This document shows, piece by piece, positions 25,695 to 34,645 of a DNA stretch of 45,236 nucleotides. How positions within the stretch are numbered: the stretch's first letter is position 1; every line of letters begins with the position of its first letter. A program made the position numbers and the translations under genes. This DNA is from Alphaproteobacteria bacterium (GTDB lineage Bacteria > Pseudomonadota > Alphaproteobacteria > UBA8366 > GCA-2717185). The stretch lies in the NCBI GenBank assembly GCA_021774435.1, contig JAJFJB010000085.1:1-45236 (forward strand). The letters run 5' to 3'. A model generated the notes under the pieces. It ran no database searches. It was not told the origin of the DNA and was given only the letters and a program-made list of their open reading frames with translations.

Positions 25695-27275
25695 GTGAAA
25701 ACAGAAACCACCGACACCCTCTTCGAGCGATATGGTCCGGCCTATAAATGGTTCGCGACCATAACCGGCATGATCGGTGGAACTACTGCGATCCTGGCCA
25801 GTTCCACGGTCAATGTCGCCTTCCCGGATATCATGGGCGCCTTCGGGATCGGACGCGATCAAGCGCAATTACTTTCGACGGGATACTTCGCCGCGACGAC
25901 TGCGGGCATGCTGATCAGTGCCTGGCTGATCGAATCCTTTGGCGAACGAATGACCTATACACTCGTTTTGGCCATATTCATTCTGGGTGCCGCGATGAGT
26001 GGATTCGCGCAAAACCCTGAAACACTCATGGTTGGACGAGTGCTGCAGGGCGCATCGGCAGGTGTCATTCAGCCCCTTGGTATGGCGGTCACCTTCAGTG
26101 TCTTTCCCGCTGGGCGCAAGGGTACGTCTATGGGCCTCTACAGCATGGGCATGGTCCTCGCGCCGACACTGGGTCCAACGTTGGGCGGATTGGCCATTGA
26201 ATACTTCAATTGGCGCTATGTCTTTCTCCTCACACTGCCAACAACCGGCATTGCCTTGCTTCTCGGCCTCCTATTCATGCCCAGCCGGGCGATGCCGAAA
26301 AGACTTCCGCGCTTCGATTTCCTCGGCTTCGGGTTCTTATGCGCCGCGCTCGTTGGGTTTCTGCTGGGATTCAGCTATGGCCAGCGCCTCGGTTGGACCT
26401 CTAACGAAATCGTTGGTCTCTTCGCTGTCGGCACCGTTTCCACGGTCGGCTTCGTATTGATGCAGATGTACGGGAAGTCGCCGTTCATCAACTTAGCGCT
26501 ATTCCGTAATCCCCAATTCCTTGCGGCAAGCTTAATTGCCTTCTTTGCGGGCTGCGCTTTCCTGTCCTCAACGTTCCTGCTGCCTCTTTTCGTTCAACAA
26601 ATCCAACATTACACTGCTTTCGACGCAGGGATACTGATGATGCCGGGCGGACTATCCTTGCTAATCATGTATCCGATTACCGGACGCCTTGCCGATTCCT
26701 GGCCACCCCACGTTTTGATCTATATCGGCCTGATCTCGTTTGGACTGGCCTTCCTGTTCCTCGCAACCGCTGACGTCAACACGTCCTTCTGGACGATCGT
26801 CGCTTTTACGATCCTGATCCGAGCGGGAACCGCCTTCACCCGCCCGGTCACAAATGCCGCGGCGCTGAAGTCCCTGCCTCCAGAATTGCTCAACCAGGGT
26901 TCAGGTGCCGTCAATCTCATGCGGCAACTGGGCGCCGTTATCGGAACAAATGGCCTGGTCGTCTTTCTTGAACTCAGGATCCCGTTTCATGGCGACGCCT
27001 TTGCCGCCCTCCAAACTTCGGCGAGCACGACCAGCCAGGTCATGCGAGAGCAGGTGATCCGCGTGCTAACAGAAGCCGGTGTCCCACAAATGGCTCTCGA
27101 ACAAAGCGCGCTTCGCTATTTGGGCGATGTAATCTACGCGCAGGCCAGCACATTCGGATTTCAGGATACCTTCATGATCTTGGGTATCTTTACGTTGCTT
27201 GGCCTGATTCCCGCTTGGGTGATGTCTCTGACGCAGGAGAACAAGGCTAAACGATTTCGATGGGGGCTCCCATGA
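25695..27275 (+). CDS. MFS transporter, DHA2 family (14-helix, EmrB-like)
   Basis: The 526-residue membrane protein has about fourteen helices. The antiporter motif is present in LAPTLGPTLGGLAIEYFNWRYVF, typical of proton-driven multidrug or metabolite exporters of the DHA2 branch. It starts with GTG at 25695. The long periplasmic segment near the end (about 440-490) lies between the last two helices as in EmrB. Its stop overlaps the ribokinase start (ATGA), so the two proteins are translationally coupled. No EmrA-like membrane-fusion partner is encoded nearby. Confidence 0.85.
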   Translation: MKTETTDTLFERYGPAYKWFATITGMIGGTTAILASSTVNVAFPDIMGAFGIGRDQAQLLSTGYFAATTAGMLISAWLIESFGERMTYTLVLAIFILGAAMSGFAQNPETLMVGRVLQGASAGVIQPLGMAVTFSVFPAGRKGTSMGLYSMGMVLAPTLGPTLGGLAIEYFNWRYVFLLTLPTTGIALLLGLLFMPSRAMPKRLPRFDFLGFGFLCAALVGFLLGFSYGQRLGWTSNEIVGLFAVGTVSTVGFVLMQMYGKSPFINLALFRNPQFLAASLIAFFAGCAFLSSTFLLPLFVQQIQHYTAFDAGILMMPGGLSLLIMYPITGRLADSWPPHVLIYIGLISFGLAFLFLATADVNTSFWTIVAFTILIRAGTAFTRPVTNAAALKSLPPELLNQGSGAVNLMRQLGAVIGTNGLVVFLELRIPFHGDAFAALQTSASTTSQVMREQVIRVLTEAGVPQMALEQSALRYLGDVIYAQASTFGFQDTFMILGIFTLLGLIPAWVMSLTQENKAKRFRWGLP

Positions 27276-28195
27276 TAGTTGTTTTCGGATCGATCAATAT
27301 CGATCTTACTTTTTTCGTCGAGCACTTACCGATACCCGGTGAAACAGTGCTGTGCCCCAGCTATCTTGCCTCGCCCGGCGGCAAAGGCGCCAACCAGGCT
27401 GTCGCCGCCGCGCGAGCCGGGGCAGAAACAGTCATGATCGGTTGCATCGGCCAGGATTCTTTTGCGGAACCGGCAATGGCGACCTTGCGGGAATCAGGTG
27501 TCGATATGACACATGTGAAAGCGACTGGATCTCCCACGGCATGCGCCACAATATCTGTCGACGCTTCGGGGGAGAATTCCATCATCGTTGCGAGCGGCGC
27601 GAATTTGCTGGCGACAGCCAACCAGATTCCGCACACATTATTCGGATCCGGTACAATCCTGCTTCTGCAGATGGAAATTCCGTATTCGGAAAACTGGACG
27701 GCATTGGATGCGGCACGTCGGCAAGGCGCGAAGATTGCTCTGAATGTTGCGCCCGCGGCATCCGTGCCGGTCGACCAACTCGATAAGCTCGACTACCTAA
27801 TCGTCAACGAAGTTGAAGGTGCCGCAATCGCACAGTCAAGCGGCCAGAATTTCGAGAAACCCGAAGAACTGGTCCGCCTTCTTGCAGAAACTCATGACCT
27901 CACCTGCGTGCTCACCTTGGGTACGACCGGTGCGATACTGTTTGGTCCGGAAGGCGGATACCAAATCCCTGCCCTTGCCGTCGATCCCGTCGATACGACG
28001 GGAGCCGGGGACACATATGTCGGTATCATGGCCGCAGGATTGGATGCCGGGCTCAGCACCGTCGATGCGGCGCGGCGCGCGAGCGTGGGTGCCGCACTCG
28101 CGTGCACAAACAAGGGCGCGCAGATTGGAATCCCATTTGGTTCAGAAATTGACGCGGCCCTTGGCGGTTTAGGTCCCGACCGGCAATTCGATTAA
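27272..28195 (+). CDS. rbsK: Ribokinase (PfkB-family sugar kinase)
   Basis: This enzyme would phosphorylate ribose, or a related sugar or nucleoside, with ATP in the cytosol. The 307-residue product has the PfkB substrate motif SPGGKGANQAVAAARAG (34-50), the VNEVE metal segment (178-182) and the catalytic signature DTTGAGDT with base Asp247. The start I prefer is the ATG overlapping the MFS stop, with a GGGGG run just ahead; an ATG four codons upstream is also possible. Pairing of a ribokinase with a DHA2-type MFS protein is unusual. No ribose ABC importer or RbsD is present. Its end overlaps the convergent protease gene by 4 bases. Confidence 0.83.
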   Translation: MIVVFGSINIDLTFFVEHLPIPGETVLCPSYLASPGGKGANQAVAAARAGAETVMIGCIGQDSFAEPAMATLRESGVDMTHVKATGSPTACATISVDASGENSIIVASGANLLATANQIPHTLFGSGTILLLQMEIPYSENWTALDAARRQGAKIALNVAPAASVPVDQLDKLDYLIVNEVEGAAIAQSSGQNFEKPEELVRLLAETHDLTCVLTLGTTGAILFGPEGGYQIPALAVDPVDTTGAGDTYVGIMAAGLDAGLSTVDAARRASVGAALACTNKGAQIGIPFGSEIDAALGGLGPDRQFD

Positions 28196-29451
28196 CGCAC
28201 CGCCGCCAGTCGTGACAACTCCAAAACCGCACGTTCCCGTTGTTCGTCACCTTCCCGATCCGGGTCCTGGGCTACCGGAACATCGGGCTCGATGCCGCCA
28301 TCGACCGATTTACCCGAAGGCGTGTAATAGCGCGCCGTAGTCAGCTTCAGCCCGTCATTCTTGCTGAACGGGATAATCGTCTGCACGGAGCCTTTGCCGA
28401 ACGTACGTCCGCCGACCAAGACAGCACGGCCATGATCCTTCAAGGCGCCAGCGAGAATTTCAGCCGCTGAGGCGGAACCATCATTCACGAGTACGACAAT
28501 TGGCAGTCCCGACGCGATATCCCCAATATGCGCGTTGAAATAGCGTTGATCGCTGCGTCCGCGCGTCGACACAATATTACCCTTCTCCAAAAGCGCGTCG
28601 GAGATCAGGACCGACTGCTCTAGCAGTCCACCCGGGTTGTTGCGGAGATCGATAACAAGCCCTGTTAGCGCAGCCCCGGCATCATTGCGAAGGGTTTCGA
28701 TCGCGTCGACAAATTCCTTCGTCGCTTGCTGCGTGAAACTGGAAATTCGGATATAACCAATTCCCTTTTCGAATGACCAGCGTACCGCCTTGATATGAAT
28801 TTTCGCCCGCACGATAGCAACTTCAAAGGGTTCCAGATCCGCGCGTTTCACCGTCAAGAGCACCTGACTGCCCGCCGGACCTCGCAGCCTTAGAACAGCA
28901 GCGCGCAATGTTAAACCATCCAGAGATTTCCCATCCGCGTGTGTGATGGCGTCCCCGGCCTGCATACCCGCTTTAGCAGCAGGCGTGCCGTCAATCGGCG
29001 CAATGACCTTTATGAAGTCGCCTTCTTTGGTAACCTGCAATCCGATACCGCCAAATTCGCCACGCGTCTGTTCACGAACAGCGTTATAATCGCGGTTGTC
29101 GAGATAGGCACTGTATGGGTCCAGTGACCCCAACATGCCATCGATTGCGGCGCCGACCAATTTTATCTCTTCCACCTTGGCCGGCTCAGGAAACGCGGTT
29201 CGCATACCTTGCGCCGCCGCTGTAAGAAGCACTGCGTCGTCGACTTGATCTACGTAAAGCGTTCGAACTTGGTCAAAGACCTTGGCGAAGAGCTGAAACT
29301 TTGAGCCTTTGGCACTCTCCGGCGCGCCAACCTGTTCCGCAAGGTTTTTTGCGGCAACCTGGGCTTCCGGTCCGGGCGAGTTATGAACGACACCGCAGCT
29401 GGCGGTGATCGCGGCGACTAAGGCGAAAAATGCGGCGCGTAGCAAGATCAT
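28192..29451 (-). CDS. S41-family carboxyl-terminal processing protease (CtpA/Prc-like), putative lipoprotein
   Basis: This envelope serine protease is related to CtpA. From the preferred ATG at 29451 the 419-residue product begins with a hydrophobic signal ending ITASCG, which could be a lipobox with Cys19 lipidated, though the match is imperfect. A PDZ domain follows (GGIGLQVTKEGDFIKVIAP onward). The S41 core has the nucleophile serine in VNDGSASAAEILAGAL and the catalytic lysine in TFGKGSVQT. An alternative start lies 20 codons upstream (29511). Typical roles are trimming of envelope proteins or of murein hydrolase regulators. It is divergent from hyuA. Confidence 0.87.
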   Translation of the reverse strand: MILLRAAFFALVAAITASCGVVHNSPGPEAQVAAKNLAEQVGAPESAKGSKFQLFAKVFDQVRTLYVDQVDDAVLLTAAAQGMRTAFPEPAKVEEIKLVGAAIDGMLGSLDPYSAYLDNRDYNAVREQTRGEFGGIGLQVTKEGDFIKVIAPIDGTPAAKAGMQAGDAITHADGKSLDGLTLRAAVLRLRGPAGSQVLLTVKRADLEPFEVAIVRAKIHIKAVRWSFEKGIGYIRISSFTQQATKEFVDAIETLRNDAGAALTGLVIDLRNNPGGLLEQSVLISDALLEKGNIVSTRGRSDQRYFNAHIGDIASGLPIVVLVNDGSASAAEILAGALKDHGRAVLVGGRTFGKGSVQTIIPFSKNDGLKLTTARYYTPSGKSVDGGIEPDVPVAQDPDREGDEQRERAVLELSRLAAVR

Positions 29452-29543
29452 GCGTCTAGTAACCTGGAAAGTTTCGTACGCTGCAATAGGGTGAATTATA
29501 CGCAACAGCATTCTTTGCGACCACCGCCGCGTGAGCGCTTCTA

Positions 29544-29559
29544 TTCACGCACGCGTGAA
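29544..29559. promoter_or_regulatory. 16-base inverted repeat in the ctpA-hyuA spacer
   Basis: TTCACGC-AC-GCGTGAA (29544-29559) is a perfect inverted repeat with 7-base arms, the shape expected for a dimeric regulator. It lies between the divergent protease and hyuA genes, about 115 bases before the preferred hyuA start. No regulator gene is adjacent. Confidence 0.45.
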
Positions 29560-29672
29560 CTGATGTTTGCCGCTGCTGCACGCTTATGTCACTCTGCACA
29601 TTGCGTTCTTACCCTAATGCCCGCCTTTGCGGTACCACATTAGTTCGAAAAACAATCACCGATCGAATCACC

Positions 29673-31778
29673 ATGACATTGGACTTACCCTTCCGGCTCG
29701 GCTGCGATATCGGTGGAACATTTACCGATTTCGTCTTACTAAACCAGGAAACCTGCAGATTTGAAGTTTACAAAACCTTAACGACACCACACGACCCCTC
29801 TGAAGCGGTCGATACGGGGGTCGCCGCCCTGCAAAGCACCAATGACGGTTTTTTGGAGAACACGGAAAACGTCATACATGGCACGACACTCGTCATAAAC
29901 GCCGTTATCGAACGCAAAGGGGCCCCAACGGCGATCATTGCCACGCAGGGGTTCCGAGACTCCTTGGAGATGCGGCGCGAAATTCGATACGACATATACG
30001 ACATTGGTGCCGTTTATCCGACCCCATTGGTCGACCGGCCGTTTCGCCGCGAGGTGCCTGAACGCCTTTATAACGACGGCCGTGTTCGCCAGCCACTTGA
30101 TACCGAGGCAGCAGGGGCAGTGCTGGACGATCTTGTTGCAGAGGGGATCGAATCCGTTGCAGTGAGCTTTCTGCACGCTTATGCAAATCCTGAACATGAA
30201 AAGGCATTGGCCAGCCTCGCCGCCAAAAACCATCCGGCTCTGGCCATATCGCTCTCCTCGGACGTTATGCCGGAAATCAAGGAATTCGAGCGGACAAGCA
30301 CGACTACCGTCAACGCCTATGTGAAACCGCTCATGGCACGATACATAAAGCGGCTGGAAGAGCGTTTGACGGCGCGGGGTTTTGACCGGGGCCTGTTCAT
30401 GATGCTGTCCGGCGGCGGCATCATCGCGCCGGAAACCGCGCGTCAGTTTCCGGTCCGGATGATCGAGTCGGGCCCGGTTGGCGGCGCAATCGCCGCCGCA
30501 CAGCTTGGTCGTGAAGCCGGCTTGAAAGATGTCGTGATGTTCGACATGGGCGGGACGACGGCAAAATCCTGCCTGATCCGTGACGGCGTCATGCCGATTT
30601 CAACCGAGTATGAAGTTGACCGGGTCCACCGTTTCAAGAAAGGCAGCGGTACGCCTGTCGGCGTTCCGACGGTCGACATCATCGAAATCGGCGCCGGTGG
30701 CGGCAGTATCGCGAGCATCGATGAACTTGGATTGCTCCAGGTCGGACCGCTTAGCGCGGGCGCCGATCCGGGGCCGATCTGCTATAGCCGAAGTGGCACA
30801 AAACCGACCGTCACAGATGCCGACTTACTCTTGGGCTATCTCGATCCAGCCTATTTTCTGGGCGGCAAGATGGATCTTGATTTAAGCGAAACCGAAGCGG
30901 GGATAGCGCGGGAAATTGGGGAACCGTTGGGTTTCTCGGTCATGCAGGCGGCCTGGGGCATACATGAAGTCGTCAATGAAAACATGGCTGCGGCAATACG
31001 CATGTATGTCACCGAAATGGGCGGCGACCTGAACAATGCGACCGTGGTGGCAATCGGCGGCGCCGGTCCAGTACATGCCGACAGCTTTGCCCGCAAGCTC
31101 GGCGTGAAAAGCTTGATCATGCCGCGCGGTGCCGGTGTGTATTCGGCGTTGGGCTTTCTGGTGGCCCCCGTCTCTTTTGAAATTTCGCGGACAAGCATCA
31201 TTCCCCTCAAAGAGACCAGCAACGCCGTACTAGACGATCGGTTCCGGGAACTGGAAGACGCCGCAAGGCCGGTGATTGAAACGGCGGCACCAGGCGCTGG
31301 CATTACGTTTACCCGCGTGGCGGATATTTGCTATCTGGGGCAAGGGTCAGCCGTCCGCGTCGCGATACCCGACGATCTGGATCCGAAAGCCATCGAGGAC
31401 CAGTTCTTTAAAGAATATCGAAATCGCTATGGCGCGGCATATGACGATCTCGACGTGCAAATCGTGACGCTCCGGGTCAATGCGACAGCCAGTCAGGAGC
31501 AACGGACGATATCGCTGCCCTTTTCGGCAGTAGGCCATGACGTCGCAGTGGCTCTAAAGGGTGAGCGTATGGCATTTGCCCCAGATCTACGCGAGATGGT
31601 TCCACATAAAGTATACGCAATGGACAAGTTACCGGCGGGCGCGACCTTAACGGGCCCCGCCATTATAGAAGAAGAATCGTCCACGCTGATTGTCGCGCGC
31701 GGCGGAAAGGTGGAAGTCGATCCGCGCGGCTGGATACATGTGACCCTTGGTGAACCGGAGAAGGAAGTAGCCCGATGA
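29673..31778 (+). CDS. hyuA: Hydantoinase A/5-oxoprolinase alpha subunit
   Basis: This is the large subunit of an ATP-dependent ring-opening amidohydrolase (N-methylhydantoinase or 5-oxoprolinase type), or of an acetophenone- or acetone-carboxylase-like enzyme. The 701-residue product starts with the ASKHA phosphate-binding loop in GCDIGGTFTDFVLL. Later it has MLSGGGIIAPETA and VVMFDMGGTTAKSCLI, then GAGGGSIASID and AIGGAGPVHAD, all hallmarks of HyuA. The ATG at 29673 places the phosphate loop at the usual distance from the start; an in-frame ATG 29 codons upstream would add an unlikely leader. It overlaps hyuB by four bases (ATGA). Confidence 0.9.
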   Translation: MTLDLPFRLGCDIGGTFTDFVLLNQETCRFEVYKTLTTPHDPSEAVDTGVAALQSTNDGFLENTENVIHGTTLVINAVIERKGAPTAIIATQGFRDSLEMRREIRYDIYDIGAVYPTPLVDRPFRREVPERLYNDGRVRQPLDTEAAGAVLDDLVAEGIESVAVSFLHAYANPEHEKALASLAAKNHPALAISLSSDVMPEIKEFERTSTTTVNAYVKPLMARYIKRLEERLTARGFDRGLFMMLSGGGIIAPETARQFPVRMIESGPVGGAIAAAQLGREAGLKDVVMFDMGGTTAKSCLIRDGVMPISTEYEVDRVHRFKKGSGTPVGVPTVDIIEIGAGGGSIASIDELGLLQVGPLSAGADPGPICYSRSGTKPTVTDADLLLGYLDPAYFLGGKMDLDLSETEAGIAREIGEPLGFSVMQAAWGIHEVVNENMAAAIRMYVTEMGGDLNNATVVAIGGAGPVHADSFARKLGVKSLIMPRGAGVYSALGFLVAPVSFEISRTSIIPLKETSNAVLDDRFRELEDAARPVIETAAPGAGITFTRVADICYLGQGSAVRVAIPDDLDPKAIEDQFFKEYRNRYGAAYDDLDVQIVTLRVNATASQEQRTISLPFSAVGHDVAVALKGERMAFAPDLREMVPHKVYAMDKLPAGATLTGPAIIEEESSTLIVARGGKVEVDPRGWIHVTLGEPEKEVAR

Positions 31779-33499
31779 CTACGCCGTCTAAGCAGTTCGA
31801 TCCGATAACTTTCCAGGTTCTTTGGTCACGGGCGATCAGTATCGCGGATGAAATGGCGACAACCTTGGTAAAAACGGCCTTTTCGACAGTCGTGCGCGAC
31901 AATCATGATTATGCCGTTGCCGTCTACGACGCGGAAGGCGCCCTCGTCGCGCAGGCGAACCAAAGCACGCCCGGTCAGCTTTTCTGCATGCAGCGCGTAA
32001 TGCTCGACATCCTGGAGCAATATCCAGCGAAATCATTGTCCCCCGGCGACGTTCTGATCGCCAACGACCCGTGGCTCGGGTCAGGGCATACGCCGGACAT
32101 CTTCATCGCCACTCCAACTTTCCGCGGCGATGATCTGGTGGGATTTGGAGTCACCTGCGCGCATCACACCGATATCGGCGGCCGCATGGCGGCGCCGGAC
32201 GCGCGCGAAGTGTACGAGGAAGGCATTATCATCCCGATCAGCAAGCTTTACGATAAGGGCGTTCCAAACGATCTGTTATTTCGGCTTATAGATCGCAATG
32301 TACGGGTGCCGGAACGCATCCTGGGGGACCTACGGGCGCAAATGGCGGCGAACCATTTCGGCGGTCAGCGACTTGTCGCACTGTTGGAGGAAACTGAACT
32401 CGACAAGCTAAGCGACCTTACGACGCCGATCGTTGCTCAGACCGAGAAAAGCATGCGGGAAGCCATCGCGAAGCTTCCCGATAGTGTGTATGAGAGCGAG
32501 CTGGAACTGGAACGCGAAGATGCCGACGGCAACAGACTGGTTATCAAATTACGGCTTGAAGTCCGGGGCGACGAAATCTTTGTCGACTATGACGGCACGT
32601 CACCGCAAGTCGATTTGCCGATCAACAGTGTCCTCAACATGACGATCGCCTACACGGTCTTTTCCATCAAATGCGCGCTGCATCCGCATATCCCAAACAA
32701 CAAGGGCACCAGTCTGCCAATCCATGTCAGCGCGCCCGAGGGTTCGATACTGCATCCGCATTTTCCCGCTGCTTGCATGTTCCGGAGCTCGCTGATTTTC
32801 AATGTCGTGCAAATCATTTTTGACGCCTTGTCGAATGTCGTCCCTGAAAAGGTCATGGCGCCGAGCGGCACTTTCCCGCTTTGGATCGAGCGGTTTGGCG
32901 GCAAGTATGACGATGGCACTCCTTATGTCTGTGGCTTTAATGGCCAAGGGGGCCAGGGTGCCCGCTATGACAAGGATGGCGTCACCACAACGGTGTTCCC
33001 GGCGAACGTATCCAGCACGTCGGTGGAGTTACTCGAGGTCGAAGCACCGTTGCTCTGCGACCGCAAAGAGCTGATCACCGACTCCGGCGGGCCAGGCCGG
33101 CAGCGCGGCGGCATCGCCCAGGAAGTCGTCCTCCGAAATTTGGCAAAGAAACCCGCTGTCGCTTCTCTATCCGGTGGCCGCTTTCATATCGCAGCCCCCG
33201 GCATGCATGGTGGCGGAACCGGCAAACATGGTGCGATCAGAGTCGGCGATGACGATCCCATCCCGCAACCCAAACAGGTCCTGATGCCGCGGGAATCGAC
33301 AATTACCTTCACTTACCCTGGCGGTGGCGGTTATGGCGATGCCCATGAGCGGGACCCGGCACTTGTCCTTGAAGATATTCGTCTTGGCTTTGTCTCGCCG
33401 GAAAAAGCGCGTGAAGACTATGGTGTCGCCGTTAGTGCGGACGGCAAATCCGTGGATGTAGCGGAAACGGCAAAATTGCGAAACCAAGCCGCAGCATAA
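31775..33499 (+). CDS. hyuB: Hydantoinase B/5-oxoprolinase beta subunit
   Basis: This is the partner subunit of HyuA, 574 residues, normal for the family. Recognisable stretches are ADEMATTLVKTAFSTVVRD at the start, VLIANDPWLGSGHTPDIF, FGVTCAHHTDIGG with its metal-binding histidines, and the carboxyl GGGGYGDAHERDP. It acts with the upstream gene in the cytosol. Together they would open hydantoins or 5-oxoproline using ATP. N-carbamoyl amino acids formed this way could feed the M20 hydrolase encoded at 21203-22486. Translational coupling to hyuA is supported by the four-base overlap. Confidence 0.91.
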   Translation: MTTPSKQFDPITFQVLWSRAISIADEMATTLVKTAFSTVVRDNHDYAVAVYDAEGALVAQANQSTPGQLFCMQRVMLDILEQYPAKSLSPGDVLIANDPWLGSGHTPDIFIATPTFRGDDLVGFGVTCAHHTDIGGRMAAPDAREVYEEGIIIPISKLYDKGVPNDLLFRLIDRNVRVPERILGDLRAQMAANHFGGQRLVALLEETELDKLSDLTTPIVAQTEKSMREAIAKLPDSVYESELELEREDADGNRLVIKLRLEVRGDEIFVDYDGTSPQVDLPINSVLNMTIAYTVFSIKCALHPHIPNNKGTSLPIHVSAPEGSILHPHFPAACMFRSSLIFNVVQIIFDALSNVVPEKVMAPSGTFPLWIERFGGKYDDGTPYVCGFNGQGGQGARYDKDGVTTTVFPANVSSTSVELLEVEAPLLCDRKELITDSGGPGRQRGGIAQEVVLRNLAKKPAVASLSGGRFHIAAPGMHGGGTGKHGAIRVGDDDPIPQPKQVLMPRESTITFTYPGGGGYGDAHERDPALVLEDIRLGFVSPEKAREDYGVAVSADGKSVDVAETAKLRNQAAA

Positions 33500-33508
33500 T
33501 TCGCTAAA

Positions 33509-33955
33509 ATGAAGAGTGACGGTATGGAGCCTTTATTTCATCTCTCGATTCCCGTCGACGACCTCGACAAGGCTAAAGCGTTCTATATCGACACGTTGGG
33601 ATGCTCGGTCGGACGCGAAACGCGGGGCCGCTTTGACATAAATTTCTTTGGCCATCACATCGTCGCCCACTTATCGCCACGCGAAGCGGGTAAAGCGCAT
33701 GGCAGCATTCCCTCTGACGGCGATGTAGCGCCGCTGCGCCATTTCGGCGTTATTTTGCCGCTTGAAGATTGGCAGGAAATGGAACGCCGTCTATCCCGCC
33801 ACAACATAGAGTTCACCCTTTCGCCGCGCGTTTCCTTCGCCGGTAAACCGGCGGAACAGCACATTATGATGTTACCGGACGGCTGTGGAAATATTGTTGA
33901 GTTCAAATCGCAACCACGCGAGCGCGTGTTTGCGACAGACGCGCCCCTCAACTGA
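33509..33955 (+). CDS. VOC-superfamily (glyoxalase/extradiol-dioxygenase-like) protein
   Basis: The 148-residue protein is a single VOC domain pair: betaalphabetabetabeta modules with possible metal ligands in FHLSIPV (His), LRHFGVIL (His) and NIVEFKS (Glu). The H-H-E set is what glyoxalase I and type I extradiol dioxygenases use. It follows hyuB after 9 bases and probably belongs to the same transcript. The substrate is unknown. The start could be the ATG at 33524 (MEPLF), five codons in; both have only weak ribosome sites. Confidence 0.8.
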   Translation: MKSDGMEPLFHLSIPVDDLDKAKAFYIDTLGCSVGRETRGRFDINFFGHHIVAHLSPREAGKAHGSIPSDGDVAPLRHFGVILPLEDWQEMERRLSRHNIEFTLSPRVSFAGKPAEQHIMMLPDGCGNIVEFKSQPRERVFATDAPLN

Positions 33956-34046
33956 ATCGCGTAAACATCAATCACCGTTTTGTGCGCAGCTTCGTTGCCA
34001 TTTCTGTGCTATCGCAATTGAACAACCGCAACGGAAAGAACGTTTG

Positions 34047-34601
34047 ATGCGTCGAATTTTCCTCCCAGTTCTCGCAGTAATCCTATCGACGGTCAGTATT
34101 TCGGCGAACGCCGACAGTCATGCCGCGGAAGAAAAACCATCAAAAGTCATGACGCTCACGCGGATGAACGACCTGATCGAAGCTATCGGTGACGACGTTG
34201 CACGTCAAAACCAAGGTCAATGGCGGTTTGTCGTCGAAAAAGTACCCGTCTTCGTCATTGCCGACGCGATGAATGACCGCATGCGCGTTCTGGTCGGTAT
34301 CGCCAAGACGGAGGACTTGCCTGAAGCCCTTTACCAGCGACTGATGCAGGCCAATTTCGACACGACATTGGACGCGCGCTACGCCGTCGCCAAAGGTGTC
34401 GTTTGGGGGGCGTATTTGCACCCGCTGAAGGCTCTAACGGACCGCCTGTTCCTTTCCGGAGTCGGCCAAACCGTCAATTTGGCCCGCACGTTCGGCAAAA
34501 CATTCAGCTCCGGCGGCCTCACCTTTCAGGGGGGCGACAGTAACGACATCATCGAACGGGAACTGATCGAGAAGCTGCTTGAGAAAGGGCTGGCGATCTA
34601 G
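34047..34601 (+). CDS. Secreted YbjN/CesT-chaperone-like protein, unknown function
   Basis: The 184-residue product has a signal peptide (about 1-25, cleavage near ANA), so it should be periplasmic. The mature part (about 35-170) resembles the YbjN / type III secretion chaperone-like fold: RMRVLVGIAKTEDLPE, then LMQANFDTTLDARYAV, then WGAYLHPLKALT and LARTFGKTFSSGG. Proteins of that fold are usually cytosolic and bind peptides, so a secreted version is notable. GGAAAG precedes the ATG at good distance, which decides the start against a longer open frame running from 33885. It converges on the PAS_5 pair. Confidence 0.65.
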   Translation: MRRIFLPVLAVILSTVSISANADSHAAEEKPSKVMTLTRMNDLIEAIGDDVARQNQGQWRFVVEKVPVFVIADAMNDRMRVLVGIAKTEDLPEALYQRLMQANFDTTLDARYAVAKGVVWGAYLHPLKALTDRLFLSGVGQTVNLARTFGKTFSSGGLTFQGGDSNDIIERELIEKLLEKGLAI

Positions 34602-34645
34602 GCCTTGTCGAAACTGAACTTCGCGCACTGAGTGCACGAATACCG

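Noticed and set aside
33885-34046. Amino-terminal extension of the YbjN-like protein
   Set aside because: It overlaps the VOC gene end and lacks a signal sequence; the ATG at 34047 has a ribosome site and starts a signal peptide.
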